64,000 bases of DNA from DASXQK01 sp963724385 (GTDB taxonomy: Bacteria > Pseudomonadota > Alphaproteobacteria > Dongiales > Dongiaceae): contig CAVRUJ010000001.1 in assembly GCA_963724385.1 (NCBI GenBank), positions 1-64,000 of the forward strand, in the 5' to 3' direction. Each line of letters begins with the position of its first letter. Within the stretch, counting starts at the first letter, position 1. Under the pieces are notes generated by a model. It was not told the DNA's origin. It searched no databases and saw only the letters and a program-made list of their open reading frames with translations. The position numbers and the translations under genes are program-made. Positions 51,330 to 59,752 of this stretch are shown here, piece by piece.

Positions 51330-52582
51330 ACGCGATCCGCGCCGTCGTCAGCCATCCCTCCAAACAGGGCAACATGTACCGCGTGCCCTGGGGTGCTGCG
51401 GTCAGCGGCATAAAGAGCGACTTCCTCACCGGCTTCTACTACAAGCCCGGCAGGTTTCCCTGGCCGCTCCTGTCCCTCCTGCCCGCGGCCAAGCGCCGGG
51501 CCATCGAGGAGAAGCTCGAGCGCCGGCGCCTGCCCGAAATGGACGACGGCATGGTGACCCAGGTGTCGGGACCGCTGCCGGAGCTCTGCTATGGCTGGTT
51601 CAAGGGCTACACGCTGGGCAACGCGATCCATGACCGGCTGGTTGTCCGGTGGCTTGCGCACCACGTGCCGAAGGGAAGCGCGGGCATCTTCCATGGTTTC
51701 CAGGAATCCTGCGCCCGAAGCCTCGTCGCGGCCAAGGCCCGCGGCCTCACCGCCCTGCTGGAATCGACGCTGCCGCCTTCGACCATGCCGATGGTCGCGG
51801 CCGAGTACAAACGCCTCGGCGTGCCCTGGTCCGGCCTGACGGCGCCGACGCGCGAGCTCCTGGCCGAGCTGCCGCTGGCCGATTTCCACGTCGCCCAATC
51901 GGCCTTCGCCGAGCGCTCGCTGATCGACTATGGCGTGGCGCCCGGCCGCATCTTCCGCATGCCGCTCGGCGTCGATGCGGCGCGCTTCCGGCCGCGAGCG
52001 GGCGAACGCGCGCCGGGGCCTTTGCGCGTGCTCTTCACTGGCCAGATGTCGGTGCGCAAGGGCGTGCATCACCTGCTGGCGGCCTGGGATTTGGCGAAGC
52101 TTGGCGCGGCCGAACTGCTCTTTGCCGGCGCGCCCAAGGATTCCTACATCGCCGATCTGGTAGGCAAGCGCGGCGCGGCTGTGCGCTACCTCGGTTTCGT
52201 GCCTCACGCCAAACTGCACGAGCTTTACCAGAGCGCCGACATCTACGTGTTCCCCTCGCTGGCCGAGGGCGGCGTCTATGTCATCTACGAGGCGCTGGCT
52301 TCGGGACTGCCGGCAATCGTCTCGGCCAATGCCGGCTCGGCGGTGCGCGACGGCCGGGAGGGCTTCGTGGTCGCCGCCGGCGATGTCGAGGCCCTCGCCC
52401 GGCGCCTGCGGGAGCTGGCCGAGGATGCGGCCCTGCGCCAGCGCATGGGCGAAGCGGCGCGCGAGCGGGGCCTGCATTTCGCCTGGCAGGAATTCTACCG
52501 GCGCATCGGCCTCATGTACCGCGAAGCCGTCGCCCGCGAGGGCCGGCCGGCGGCGGGGCCGACGGATCTGTTCGAGACGTAG
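51326..52582 (+). CDS. GT4-like glycosyltransferase
   Basis: A 418-residue protein, last of the four-gene plus-strand run. The N-terminal half is unlike the other GT4s here (AVVSHPSKQGNMYRVPWGAA, WFKGYTLGNAIHDRLVVRWL), which suggests a different acceptor. The C-terminal half is standard: LRVLFTGQMSVRKGVHHLLA, ADIYVFPSLAEGGVYVIYEA with EGGVYVIYE as the donor-site motif. ATG 51326 overlaps the previous stop. No Wzx/Wzy-type flippase or polymerase is present, so assembly and export must be encoded elsewhere. Confidence 0.87.
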   Translation: MNAIRAVVSHPSKQGNMYRVPWGAAVSGIKSDFLTGFYYKPGRFPWPLLSLLPAAKRRAIEEKLERRRLPEMDDGMVTQVSGPLPELCYGWFKGYTLGNAIHDRLVVRWLAHHVPKGSAGIFHGFQESCARSLVAAKARGLTALLESTLPPSTMPMVAAEYKRLGVPWSGLTAPTRELLAELPLADFHVAQSAFAERSLIDYGVAPGRIFRMPLGVDAARFRPRAGERAPGPLRVLFTGQMSVRKGVHHLLAAWDLAKLGAAELLFAGAPKDSYIADLVGKRGAAVRYLGFVPHAKLHELYQSADIYVFPSLAEGGVYVIYEALASGLPAIVSANAGSAVRDGREGFVVAAGDVEALARRLRELAEDAALRQRMGEAARERGLHFAWQEFYRRIGLMYREAVAREGRPAAGPTDLFET

Positions 52583-52674
52583 TGGAGGTCAATTATCGAG
52601 CCAGGTGGTCTGGTCCGGCCTCCCGCCATCTGAAGGAATGCTTGTAAATACTACGCTGAGAGCGTATATATCCC

Positions 52675-53001
52675 GTGCCCATAGACCACGGCTTCAGATT
52701 CGAACTGGATGAGGAAGTTTCCGAAGGCAACCTTGTTGCCTTGAAGGTCGGAACTCCGACGGGAAGGGCTATCCAGCTCTACGCGGAAGTCGAGTTGATT
52801 GGCAGAACTGCCGTTCTTCGGTAGCTCGCCATATATGCCGTAAACATGGTGCCTAACGACTTCGGAATCGCTGGTTTGCGGAAATTGGCTCGCGCGGCGA
52901 TGGAGGAATTCGATGTCGACTATATCCGAATTGAAGAAGCGCGCCGGACCTCGGGTGCGGGTGCGGGCCGCACCGTCGAGCGCATCGAGTTCCGGCGGTG
53001 A
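52675..53001 (+). pseudogene. small gene with in-frame amber codon, partner of XRE regulator
   Basis: Reading from GTG 52675 the frame gives 49 residues (PIDHGFRFELDEEVSEGNL, VALKVGTPTGRAIQLYAEVE), then TAG at 52822-52824, and continues in the same frame for 58 more sensible residues (NMVPNDFGIAGLRKLARAAM, EEFDVDYIRIEEARRTSGAG) to TGA 52999-53001. A CAG-to-TAG change would explain it, and the second half has its own ATG at about 52846. Together they form a roughly 108-residue protein preceding an XRE regulator by 10 bp, an arrangement typical of toxin-antitoxin pairs. No family is recognised. Start uncertain. Confidence 0.5.
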
Positions 53002-53011
53002 AGCTGTTCGC

Positions 53012-53425
53012 TTGATTCTGATGCCGTCTGGCTCAGGCCAAGTGAACGATGTCTTCGAGGTGGTGCGCCTTCTGGTCAGGTCTGGCGTCGCCGTTCGCAC
53101 CGCCAAGAGTGCGATCGACGATCTTGTTGTCGGAAGAATTGCCTACATCGATGCGCCCGCTGTAGCGGATTACGATCGGCTGAAACGCGAGATGTCCAAG
53201 CAGAAGGTAGCGGCCCATCGGATCGAGCTGCGCCAAGTCGACGTGAAGGCGCTGCGCCAGCGCCTCGGAATCAGCCAGGAGGCCTTTGCCGGCCGCTATG
53301 GCCTGGACGTGGCGACCGTTCGCAACTGGGAGCAGGGCCGAACGAAGCCTGAAGGTCCGGCAGCGGCGCTGCTGCAGCTCATCGACCGGGACCCAGACAA
53401 GATCGTCGAGCTACTGGCCTCGTGA
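53012..53425 (+). CDS. XRE family transcriptional regulator (NadS/HigA-like)
   Basis: A 137-residue protein. The C-terminal 60 residues are a helix-turn-helix: VDVKALRQRLGISQEAFAGR, YGLDVATVRNWEQGRTKPEG, the classical XRE/Cro fold seen in HigA-type antitoxins. The N-terminal half (VNDVFEVVRLLVRSGVAVRT, AKSAIDDLVVG) is a separate helical domain of unknown function. TTG 53012 follows GGTGAAG at proper distance; ATG 53021 three codons later is the alternative. It follows the interrupted small gene by 10 bp, likely in one unit. Its end overlaps the grpE end by 15 bp on the other strand. Confidence 0.8.
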   Translation: MILMPSGSGQVNDVFEVVRLLVRSGVAVRTAKSAIDDLVVGRIAYIDAPAVADYDRLKREMSKQKVAAHRIELRQVDVKALRQRLGISQEAFAGRYGLDVATVRNWEQGRTKPEGPAAALLQLIDRDPDKIVELLAS

Positions 53426-54052
53426 CGCCGGCGGTTCGGCGTCGTTGGCGGGCTCCGCCTGAGGCTCGGCCTTGGCCACGCCCACCAGGGCCGGACGCAG
53501 CAGCCGGTCATGCAGCATGTAGCCCTTCTGCAGCACCTGAACGATGGTGCCGGCCGGCTTGCCCTCGGCCGGCATCTCGTACATGGCCTGATGCCGGTGG
53601 CTGTCGAACTTCTCGCCGAGAGCATCAACCATTTTGATGTTGTGGCGCTCGAGAGCCGACTGCAGCTGGCGCTCGGTGGCGGCGATCCCTTCCACCAGGT
53701 TCTTCAGCGCCTCGTCCTTGGCCAGCGCCTCGGCCGGTACGGCGGCAAGCGCGCGGGCGAGATTGTCGGCCACGGGCAGGACATCTCGGGCGAGCGGGGC
53801 TGCGGCATAGCGCGCGGATTCCTCGCGCTCGCGCTGGGCGCGCCGACGCGTGTTCTCGGCTTCCGCGAGCGCGCGCAGGAGCTGGTCCTTCAGCGCCGCC
53901 GCCTCGGCCCGCGCCTTTTCAAGCTCGGCCGCCAAGTCGGGCTGGACCGCGTCTGCCGCCGGGTTGCCGGCCTCGCCCGCGGCGCCGGCGCCGTCTTCCG
54001 GCTCGATCAGCCGGGGCTCCACTCTGGGCGGATCTTCCGTCGCGCTCGTCAT
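53411..54052 (-). CDS. grpE: nucleotide exchange factor GrpE
   Basis: Cochaperone that releases ADP from DnaK. The 213-residue protein has the long N-terminal coiled coil (LAAELEKARAEAAALKDQLL, RALAEAENTRRRAQREREES) and the C-terminal beta domain with HRHQAMYEMPAEGKPAGTIV and the signature VLQKGYMLHDRLLRPALVGV. The start is ATG 54052 with GGAGAG 8 nt upstream. It is 30 bp downstream of hrcA on the minus strand and cotranscribed. Convergent with the XRE regulator gene, overlapping by 15 bp. Confidence 0.96.
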   Translation of the reverse strand: MTSATEDPPRVEPRLIEPEDGAGAAGEAGNPAADAVQPDLAAELEKARAEAAALKDQLLRALAEAENTRRRAQREREESARYAAAPLARDVLPVADNLARALAAVPAEALAKDEALKNLVEGIAATERQLQSALERHNIKMVDALGEKFDSHRHQAMYEMPAEGKPAGTIVQVLQKGYMLHDRLLRPALVGVAKAEPQAEPANDAEPPASRGQ

Positions 54053-54082
54053 TCCTCGATCTCTCCGTCTTTGCACTTGCGT

Positions 54083-55141
54083 CTAGCCGATGAGCCGGCC
54101 GATGAGCTGGGCCGTGTAGTCCACCATGGGAATGACCCGGGCGTAGTCGATCCGGGTCGGGCCGATCACGCCCACCGCGCCGACGATGCGCTGCTGGCCG
54201 TTGCGGTAGGGCGCGACGACGAGGGAGCAGCCCGAAAGCCCGAACAGCTCGCTCTCAGCCCCGATGAAGATCTGCACGCCTTCCGCCCCTTCGGCCGCCT
54301 CCAGCAGGCGGGTCAGCGCCTCCTTGCGCTCCAAGGCAGAGAACAGGCCGCGGACGCGCTCGAGGTCCGCCAGGGCCGTCACGTCCTCCAGCAGCCGGGC
54401 CTGGCCGCGCACGATGAGGGCGCCGCCCTTCTCGGCCGACCAGCTGGCAAGTCCCGCCTCGACCACCTTCTGGGTCAATTGGTCGAGCTCGGCTCGCTGC
54501 GCCGCGAGCTCGCGGGCGACCTCGCGCCGCGCCTCGGCGATGGTGCGGCCGACCAGGCGGGCGGAGAGGAAGTTGCTGGCCTCGATGAGGGAGGAGGCGG
54601 GAAGCCCGATGGGCACGTCGATCAGGCGGTTCTCCACCAGCCCGTCCTCGGTCACGATGACGACAAGGGCCCGGCCCGGCCCCAGGTGGACGAATTCGAT
54701 GTGGCGCAGCGCCCGGTCGCTCTTGGGCGCGATGACGAGGCCCGCGCAGTGGGAGAGCCCGGCGAGCGCGCCCGTCGCCTGTTCCAGGGTTTCGGCCATG
54801 CTGCGCCCGGCGGCGGCGCATTGGGCCTCGATCTCCATCCGCTCGGAATCGGTGAGCCGCCCCACCTCCAGGAGCCCGTCGACCCAGAGCCGGAGGCCCA
54901 TCTCCGTCGGCAGGCGCCCGGCCGAGGTATGGGGCGCGTAGAGCAGGCCGGCGGCCTCCAGGTCCGACATCACATTGCGGATGGTCGCCGGCGACAGGCT
55001 CATCCCCAGGCGCCGCGAAATCGTGCGCGAGCCGACCGGCTCGCCGCTTTCGACGTAGGCGACGACGATATGCCGGAATATCTCGCGCGAGCGCTCGCTG
55101 AGCTCCCGCACCGCCGGCGGCGTGGACGACAATGCATTCAT
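54083..55141 (-). CDS. hrcA: heat-inducible transcription repressor HrcA
   Basis: Repressor of groE-type heat-shock operons that binds CIRCE elements. The 352-residue protein has the N-terminal winged helix (SREIFRHIVVAYVESGEPVG, SRTISRRLGMSLSPATIRNV, MSDLEAAGLLYAPHTSAGR), a GAF-like middle part and the terminal GVIGPTRIDYARVIPMVDYT typical of HrcA. ATG 55141 is preferred because the longer frame from 55183 has a non-family N-terminus. No CIRCE inverted repeat was seen in the 145 bp between hrcA and rph. Grouped with grpE as usual in alphaproteobacteria. Confidence 0.95.
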   Translation of the reverse strand: MNALSSTPPAVRELSERSREIFRHIVVAYVESGEPVGSRTISRRLGMSLSPATIRNVMSDLEAAGLLYAPHTSAGRLPTEMGLRLWVDGLLEVGRLTDSERMEIEAQCAAAGRSMAETLEQATGALAGLSHCAGLVIAPKSDRALRHIEFVHLGPGRALVVIVTEDGLVENRLIDVPIGLPASSLIEASNFLSARLVGRTIAEARREVARELAAQRAELDQLTQKVVEAGLASWSAEKGGALIVRGQARLLEDVTALADLERVRGLFSALERKEALTRLLEAAEGAEGVQIFIGAESELFGLSGCSLVVAPYRNGQQRIVGAVGVIGPTRIDYARVIPMVDYTAQLIGRLIG

Positions 55142-55286
55142 GGTCTTGGCCGAATGTGGCTTGCCGGAATGTAGTGAGCGCACCCCGCAGCGTCAACGCG
55201 AGGCGCGCTGGCAATCCGCTACGCCCCGCGTTAGGTTCCGGCCGGATTTTCGAAGGCCGACCGTATTGCCAGGGAAGGAGCCTCCC

Positions 55287-56006
55287 ATGCGCGCCCAGGG
55301 CCGCGCCGCCGACGAGATGCGCCCCGTCTTCCTCGAGCCTGGCGTAAACAAGTACGCCGAGGGCTCCTGCCTCGCCCGGTTCGGGGACACCCATGTGCTG
55401 TGCACCGCCTCGGTCGAGAATTCCGTGCCGCCCTTCCTGCGCAACAGCGGGCGCGGCTGGGTCACGGCCGAATACGGCATGCTGCCGAGGGCGACCGGCA
55501 CCCGCGGCAATCGCGAGGCGGCCCGCGGCGGCCAATCCGGCCGGACCCAGGAGATCCAGCGCCTAATCGGCCGGTCCTTGCGCGCCATCACCGATCTGGC
55601 GGGCCTGGGCGAGCGCCAGGTCAAGATCGACTGCGACGTGATCCAGGCCGACGGCGGTACCCGCACCGCCGCCATCACCGGCAGCTTCGTCGCCCTCCAT
55701 CTGGCGTTCCAGCACCTGATCAGGATCGGCGCGCTCCAGCGCCTGCCGCTCCATGGCCATGTGGTGGGCGTTTCCTGCGGCATCGCCAAGGGCCAGCCGG
55801 TCCTCGACCTCGACTACGAGGAGGACAGCTCCGCCGAGGCCGATGCCAATTTCGTCCTGACCGACGCCGGCGGCATCGTCGAGATCCAGGGCACGGCCGA
55901 GCAGAAGCCCTTCGAGGAGCAGGTCTTCCTCGCCATGCTGGCGCTCGCCCGCAAGGGCTGCGCCGAACTCGTGGAGCGCCAGCGCCGGGCCCTTGGGCTC
56001 GCCTGA
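55287..56006 (+). CDS. rph: ribonuclease PH
   Basis: Phosphorolytic 3'-exonuclease that trims tRNA precursors. The 239-residue protein has the normal length and the RNase PH hallmarks SCLARFGDTHVLCTASVE, RGWVTAEYGMLPRAT, RTQEIQRLIGRSLRA, IDCDVIQADGGTRTAAITG, DLDYEEDSSAEADANFVLT. ATG 55287 follows GGAAGGAG. It heads the rph-rdgB-hemW run and is divergent from hrcA, an arrangement conserved in alphaproteobacteria. Confidence 0.97.
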   Translation: MRAQGRAADEMRPVFLEPGVNKYAEGSCLARFGDTHVLCTASVENSVPPFLRNSGRGWVTAEYGMLPRATGTRGNREAARGGQSGRTQEIQRLIGRSLRAITDLAGLGERQVKIDCDVIQADGGTRTAAITGSFVALHLAFQHLIRIGALQRLPLHGHVVGVSCGIAKGQPVLDLDYEEDSSAEADANFVLTDAGGIVEIQGTAEQKPFEEQVFLAMLALARKGCAELVERQRRALGLA

Positions 56007-56008
56007 CG

Positions 56009-56605
56009 GTGCGGCGCTTCGAGGGCGGGCGGCTCATCATCGCCAGTCATAATCCCGGCAAGGTCAAGGAAATCGCCGAGCTTCTGGCGCCCTACCACGT
56101 GGATTGCGTGGCGGCGGGCGATCTCGCGCTCAAGGAGCCGGCCGAGACGGGTGGAAGCTTCGCCGCCAACGCTTCCCTCAAGGCGGTCGCCGCGGCGAAG
56201 GCGGCAAATCATCCGGCGCTGGCCGACGATTCCGGCCTGGTGGTCGATGCCCTCGGCGGCGCGCCCGGGGTTTATTCGGCCCGCTGGGCGGGACCCAAGA
56301 AGGATTTCGCCATGGCCATGCAACGGGTCGAGCGCCAGCTCGGCCCCAAGGCCGACCGGCGCGCTCATTTCACCTGCGCGCTTGCGCTCGCCTGGCCGGA
56401 CGGCCATGTGGAATGCTTCGAGGGTCAGGTCCAGGGCCGCCTCGTCTGGCCGCCCAGGGGCGCGCGCGGCTTCGGCTATGACCCCATCTTCCTGCCCGAA
56501 GGCCGCAGCCAGACCTTCGGCGAGATGGATCCTGCGGGCAAACATGCCATCAGCCACAGGGCCGAGGCCTTCCGCCTCCTCGTCGCCGCCTGCTTCGCGA
56601 CATGA
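56009..56605 (+). CDS. rdgB: XTP/dITP pyrophosphatase (non-canonical purine NTPase)
   Basis: Cleans non-canonical purine nucleotides (ITP, dITP, XTP) from the pool. The 198-residue protein has LIIASHNPGKVKEIAELL at the start, HPALADDSGLVVDALGGAPG (the metal/base site) and GFGYDPIFLPEGRSQTFGEM near the end, all family hallmarks. It begins at GTG 56009, two bases after the rph stop, and is followed by hemW after about 10 bp. Cotranscribed with rph and hemW. Confidence 0.95.
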   Translation: MRRFEGGRLIIASHNPGKVKEIAELLAPYHVDCVAAGDLALKEPAETGGSFAANASLKAVAAAKAANHPALADDSGLVVDALGGAPGVYSARWAGPKKDFAMAMQRVERQLGPKADRRAHFTCALALAWPDGHVECFEGQVQGRLVWPPRGARGFGYDPIFLPEGRSQTFGEMDPAGKHAISHRAEAFRLLVAACFAT

Positions 56606-56615
56606 GCCGGGCGAC

Positions 56616-57782
56616 ATGAGCTTGGCTGGGACCGAAGGCGGCTTCGCCATCTATGTCCATTGGCCGTTCTGCCAGTCGAAATGCCCCTATTGCGACTTCA
56701 ACAGCCATGTCCGCGAGGCGGTAGACGAGGCGCGCTGGCGGCGCGCGCTCCTGGCCGAGCTGGACCACTACGCGGCCGAAACGGCGGGCCGGCCGCTCGT
56801 AAGCGTCTTCTTCGGCGGCGGCACTCCCTCCCTCATGGCGCCGGAGACGGTGGGTGCGCTGATCGAGCGCATCGCCGAACACTGGCCGCTTACGCCGGAA
56901 GTCGAGATCACGCTAGAGGCCAACCCAGGCTCGGCGGAAGCGGGGAAATTCGCCGGCTTCGCCGCCGCCGGCGTCAACCGACTATCGCTTGGCGTCCAGG
57001 CGCTGAACGACGCCGACCTCCGCTTCCTCGGCCGACGCCATGACCTGAGCGAGGCGCTCGCCGCTCTGGAGCTCGCGAGCCGGCATTTCCCGCGCTGGAG
57101 CTTCGATCTCATCTATGCGCGGCCGGGGCAGACTCCCGCCGCCTGGGAGGCGGAGCTCGAACGCGCGCTGGCGCTAACGGGGGAGCACCTCTCGGTCTAT
57201 CAGCTGACCATCGAGGCCAACACCGCCTTCGAAGGCGCGCAGCGGCGCGGCGAGCTCGCATTACCGCCGGAGGAAACGGCGGAGGGGCTGTTCGAGTTCA
57301 CCCAGGCGAGGCTCGCGGCCGCCGGCCTTCCGGCCTACGAGATCTCCAACCATGCCAAGCCGGGCGCGGAATGCCGCCACAACCTGGTCTATTGGCGCGG
57401 CGGGGATTATCTCGGCATCGGTCCCGGCGCTCACGGCCGTCTTACGCTCGGCGGCGAACGCTTCGCCACCCGCCAGCATCGCGCGCCCGAAGCCTGGCTC
57501 GCGGGCGTGGAAGCCGCGGGCCACGCGACCCGGGAGCGGCGAGCGCTCGGACCCGAGGAGCGTCGCGAGGAGCTGCTGCTGATGGGCCTCAGATTGACCG
57601 ACGGGATTTCCCGCGCCCGCTTCCACGCCGCCTTGGGTGAGGACATCGAGACGGCGCTCGATCCCCAGCGCCTGGCCCGCCTCACCAACGGCGGTTTCCT
57701 GGTCCTGGACGACGCGGGCCTGCGGACCACGCCCGCAGGGCGCCTTCGGCTGAACGCGGTGCTCGCGGCGCTGCTGGCTTGA
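56616..57782 (+). CDS. hemW: radical SAM heme chaperone HemW
   Basis: A 388-residue CPN-type radical SAM protein. The cluster motif is CQSKCPYC (Cys19, Cys23, Cys26) in HWPFCQSKCPYCDFNSH, with VFFGGGTPSLM and ITLEANPGS as typical family segments, plus the HemW C-terminal HNLVYWRGGDYLGIGPGAHG. It lacks the CPO/HemN extended N-terminus, so it is a HemW heme chaperone and not a coproporphyrinogen oxidase. ATG 56616. Last gene of the rph-rdgB-hemW unit; converges on the flavin monooxygenase gene about 40 bp on. Confidence 0.94.
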   Translation: MSLAGTEGGFAIYVHWPFCQSKCPYCDFNSHVREAVDEARWRRALLAELDHYAAETAGRPLVSVFFGGGTPSLMAPETVGALIERIAEHWPLTPEVEITLEANPGSAEAGKFAGFAAAGVNRLSLGVQALNDADLRFLGRRHDLSEALAALELASRHFPRWSFDLIYARPGQTPAAWEAELERALALTGEHLSVYQLTIEANTAFEGAQRRGELALPPEETAEGLFEFTQARLAAAGLPAYEISNHAKPGAECRHNLVYWRGGDYLGIGPGAHGRLTLGGERFATRQHRAPEAWLAGVEAAGHATRERRALGPEERREELLLMGLRLTDGISRARFHAALGEDIETALDPQRLARLTNGGFLVLDDAGLRTTPAGRLRLNAVLAALLA

Positions 57783-57823
57783 GCGGAACCGGGCAGCCGC
57801 TGCCCCATCGGGCGAAGGTCGCC

Positions 57824-59620
57824 TCAGGAAAGGTGATGCACCGGCCCCATGCCGTAGACCGGGGTCGGGATGCCCTCCATGCGCGCCTTCAGCTGCAGCG
57901 ACAGGAACTGCGAATAATGGCGCGACTGGTGGAGGTTGCCGCCGTGGAACCACAACGCCTCCTGATGCGTCGGCTTCCACATGTTGCGCAGCTCGCCTTC
58001 CCAGGGGCCCGGGTCCTTGCGCGTATCCGAGCCGAGGCCCCAGCATTTTCCGACCTTGTCGGCCACCTGCTTGCTGATGAGCTCGGCCGCCCAGCCGTTC
58101 ATCGAGCCATAGCCGGTGGCGAACACGATCAGGTCGGCCGGCAGTTCGCTGCCGTCGCTGAGGACGACCGAATGCTCCTTGATGCGTTCGACGGCGACCC
58201 TGCTCTTCAGCTTGATCTTGCCGTCGGCCACGAGATCGCTGGCGCCGACATCGATGTAATAGCCCGAGCCCCGGCGCAGGTACTTGAGGAACAGGCCCGA
58301 ATCGTCGTCGCCGAAGTCGAGCATGAAACCCGCCTTCTCCAGCCGCGCGTAGAAACCGGCGTCGCGCTTCTTCATCTCCGCATAGACCGGCACTTGGAGC
58401 CCCGGCAGGATCTTGTAGGGCAGCGAGGCGAAGATCAGGTCCGCCTTCTCCGTGGTGACACCTGCCTTCACCGCCGCTTCGGAGTAAAGGCTCCCAAGCG
58501 CCAGGTCCATGAGCGTGTCGCTGCGCGCTATATGGGTCGAGCTGCGCTGGACCATGGTCACGTCTGCGCCCTGTTCCCACAGCGCGGCGCAAATGTCGTG
58601 CGCCGAATTGTTGGAGCCGATCACCACCGCCTTCTTGCCTTTGTAGGCGTCGGGCCCCGGATGCCGGCTGCTGTGGTGGAGGTCGCCCTTGAAGGTCTCC
58701 ATGCCCGGGACCGACGGCATGTTCGGCACCGCCGACATGCCGGTGGCGAGCACGAGCTGGCGCGGGCGCAATGTCATCGGCTTGCCGTTGCGCGAGACCT
58801 CGACCGTCCACTCCTTCTTCGCCTCGTCGTAGCGCGCGCTTTTGCACTCGGTGCTGCCCCAGTAGTCGAGCTCCATCACCTTGCTGTACATCTCGAGCCA
58901 GTCGGCGATCTTGTCCTTCGGGCTGAACACCGGCCAGTGGTCGGGAAACGGCAGGTAGGGCAGGTGGTCGTACCAGACCGGGTCGTGCAGGCAGAGGCTC
59001 TTGTAGCGCTTGCGCCAGGAATCGCCGGGCCGCTCGTTCTTCTCGACGATGATCGCCGGCACGCCGAGGCGCCGAAGCCGGGCGCCGAGCGCGATGCCGC
59101 CCTGGCCGCCGCCGACGATGACGACATAGGGCTGCCGGCTCACGCCGAGTTCGGCCTCCTCCTGGCGCCGGCTTTCGAGCCAGGTCTTTCGGCCCGGGTG
59201 CACGCCGTGCTCGACGCCTTTGTCGCGCATCGCGCCCTTGTGCTCCTCGAAGCCCTTCAGCTCGGTCATGGTCGTGAGCAAGGTCCAGGCCTTGCCGCCG
59301 GTGAGCCTGAGATGGCCATAGCCGCGCGCCACGCCGGTCTCGAACCGGATCCAGCCCTCGGTCACGCCGCCGGCTTCGCTGGCTTCCCCCTCCAGCCGCC
59401 AGCCCGAAGGTCGGGCCGGGATCACCGCGCGCTCGATCATCTCGCGGACCTTGGGCTTGCCCTCGGCGGTGGCGATGTTCCAGGTGAACGACACCAGGTC
59501 GCGCCAATAGCTGTCGTCGTTGAACAGCGCCGCGGCGGCCTCGGCGTCGCCGCTTGCGAGCGCGGCATCGAGCCCGGCCAGCCATTCCGATATCTGCCTC
59601 GTCGGCGTCGTCTCGCTCAT
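57824..59620 (-). CDS. flavin-containing monooxygenase with SnoaL-like N-terminal domain
   Basis: A 598-residue protein. Residues about 1-130 (WLAGLDAALASGDAEAAAAL, FNDDSYWRDLVSFTWNIATA) are SnoaL/NTF2-like. The rest is an FAD/NAD(P) monooxygenase: VIVGGGQGGIALGARLRRLG near 160-179, KSLCLHDPVWYDHLPYLPFP, a second nucleotide site AVVIGSNNSAHDICAALWEQ, and the FATGYGSMNG motif. Such proteins oxidise ketones or heteroatoms. ATG 59620 is preceded by AGGAGG at the right distance. It stands alone on the minus strand and substrate is unknown. Confidence 0.87.
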   Translation of the reverse strand: MSETTPTRQISEWLAGLDAALASGDAEAAAALFNDDSYWRDLVSFTWNIATAEGKPKVREMIERAVIPARPSGWRLEGEASEAGGVTEGWIRFETGVARGYGHLRLTGGKAWTLLTTMTELKGFEEHKGAMRDKGVEHGVHPGRKTWLESRRQEEAELGVSRQPYVVIVGGGQGGIALGARLRRLGVPAIIVEKNERPGDSWRKRYKSLCLHDPVWYDHLPYLPFPDHWPVFSPKDKIADWLEMYSKVMELDYWGSTECKSARYDEAKKEWTVEVSRNGKPMTLRPRQLVLATGMSAVPNMPSVPGMETFKGDLHHSSRHPGPDAYKGKKAVVIGSNNSAHDICAALWEQGADVTMVQRSSTHIARSDTLMDLALGSLYSEAAVKAGVTTEKADLIFASLPYKILPGLQVPVYAEMKKRDAGFYARLEKAGFMLDFGDDDSGLFLKYLRRGSGYYIDVGASDLVADGKIKLKSRVAVERIKEHSVVLSDGSELPADLIVFATGYGSMNGWAAELISKQVADKVGKCWGLGSDTRKDPGPWEGELRNMWKPTHQEALWFHGGNLHQSRHYSQFLSLQLKARMEGIPTPVYGMGPVHHLS

Positions 59621-59645
59621 CGCTGGCCTCCTGCTAGCGTCTGAT

Positions 59646-59738
59646 CGCCTCAAGTTGAAACAATTTGAGGCGTGAATCAGCCGCTAATTCAAATAAGTAG
59701 AGTGAGATTCACGGTTCAGGTTGCTTCAACCTGAACCG
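59646..59738. repeat. two related palindromes between genes
   Basis: CGCCTCAAGTTG-aaa-CAATTTGAGGCG (59646-59672) and CGGTTCAGGTTG-ctt-CAACCTGAACCG (59712-59738) are two 27-nt hairpins with the same architecture: 12-bp arms, 3-nt loop, and shared CTCAA/TTCAA-like arms. The second is flanked by GAGTGAGAT and ATCTCGCTCT. They look like diverged copies of one element of the alphaproteobacterial intergenic type. Confidence 0.7.
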
Positions 59739-59752
59739 ATCTCGCTCTAGGG

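Noticed and set aside
55142..55286. CIRCE element between hrcA and rph
   Set aside because: The TTAGCACTC-N9-GAGTGCTAA palindrome was looked for and is not present.
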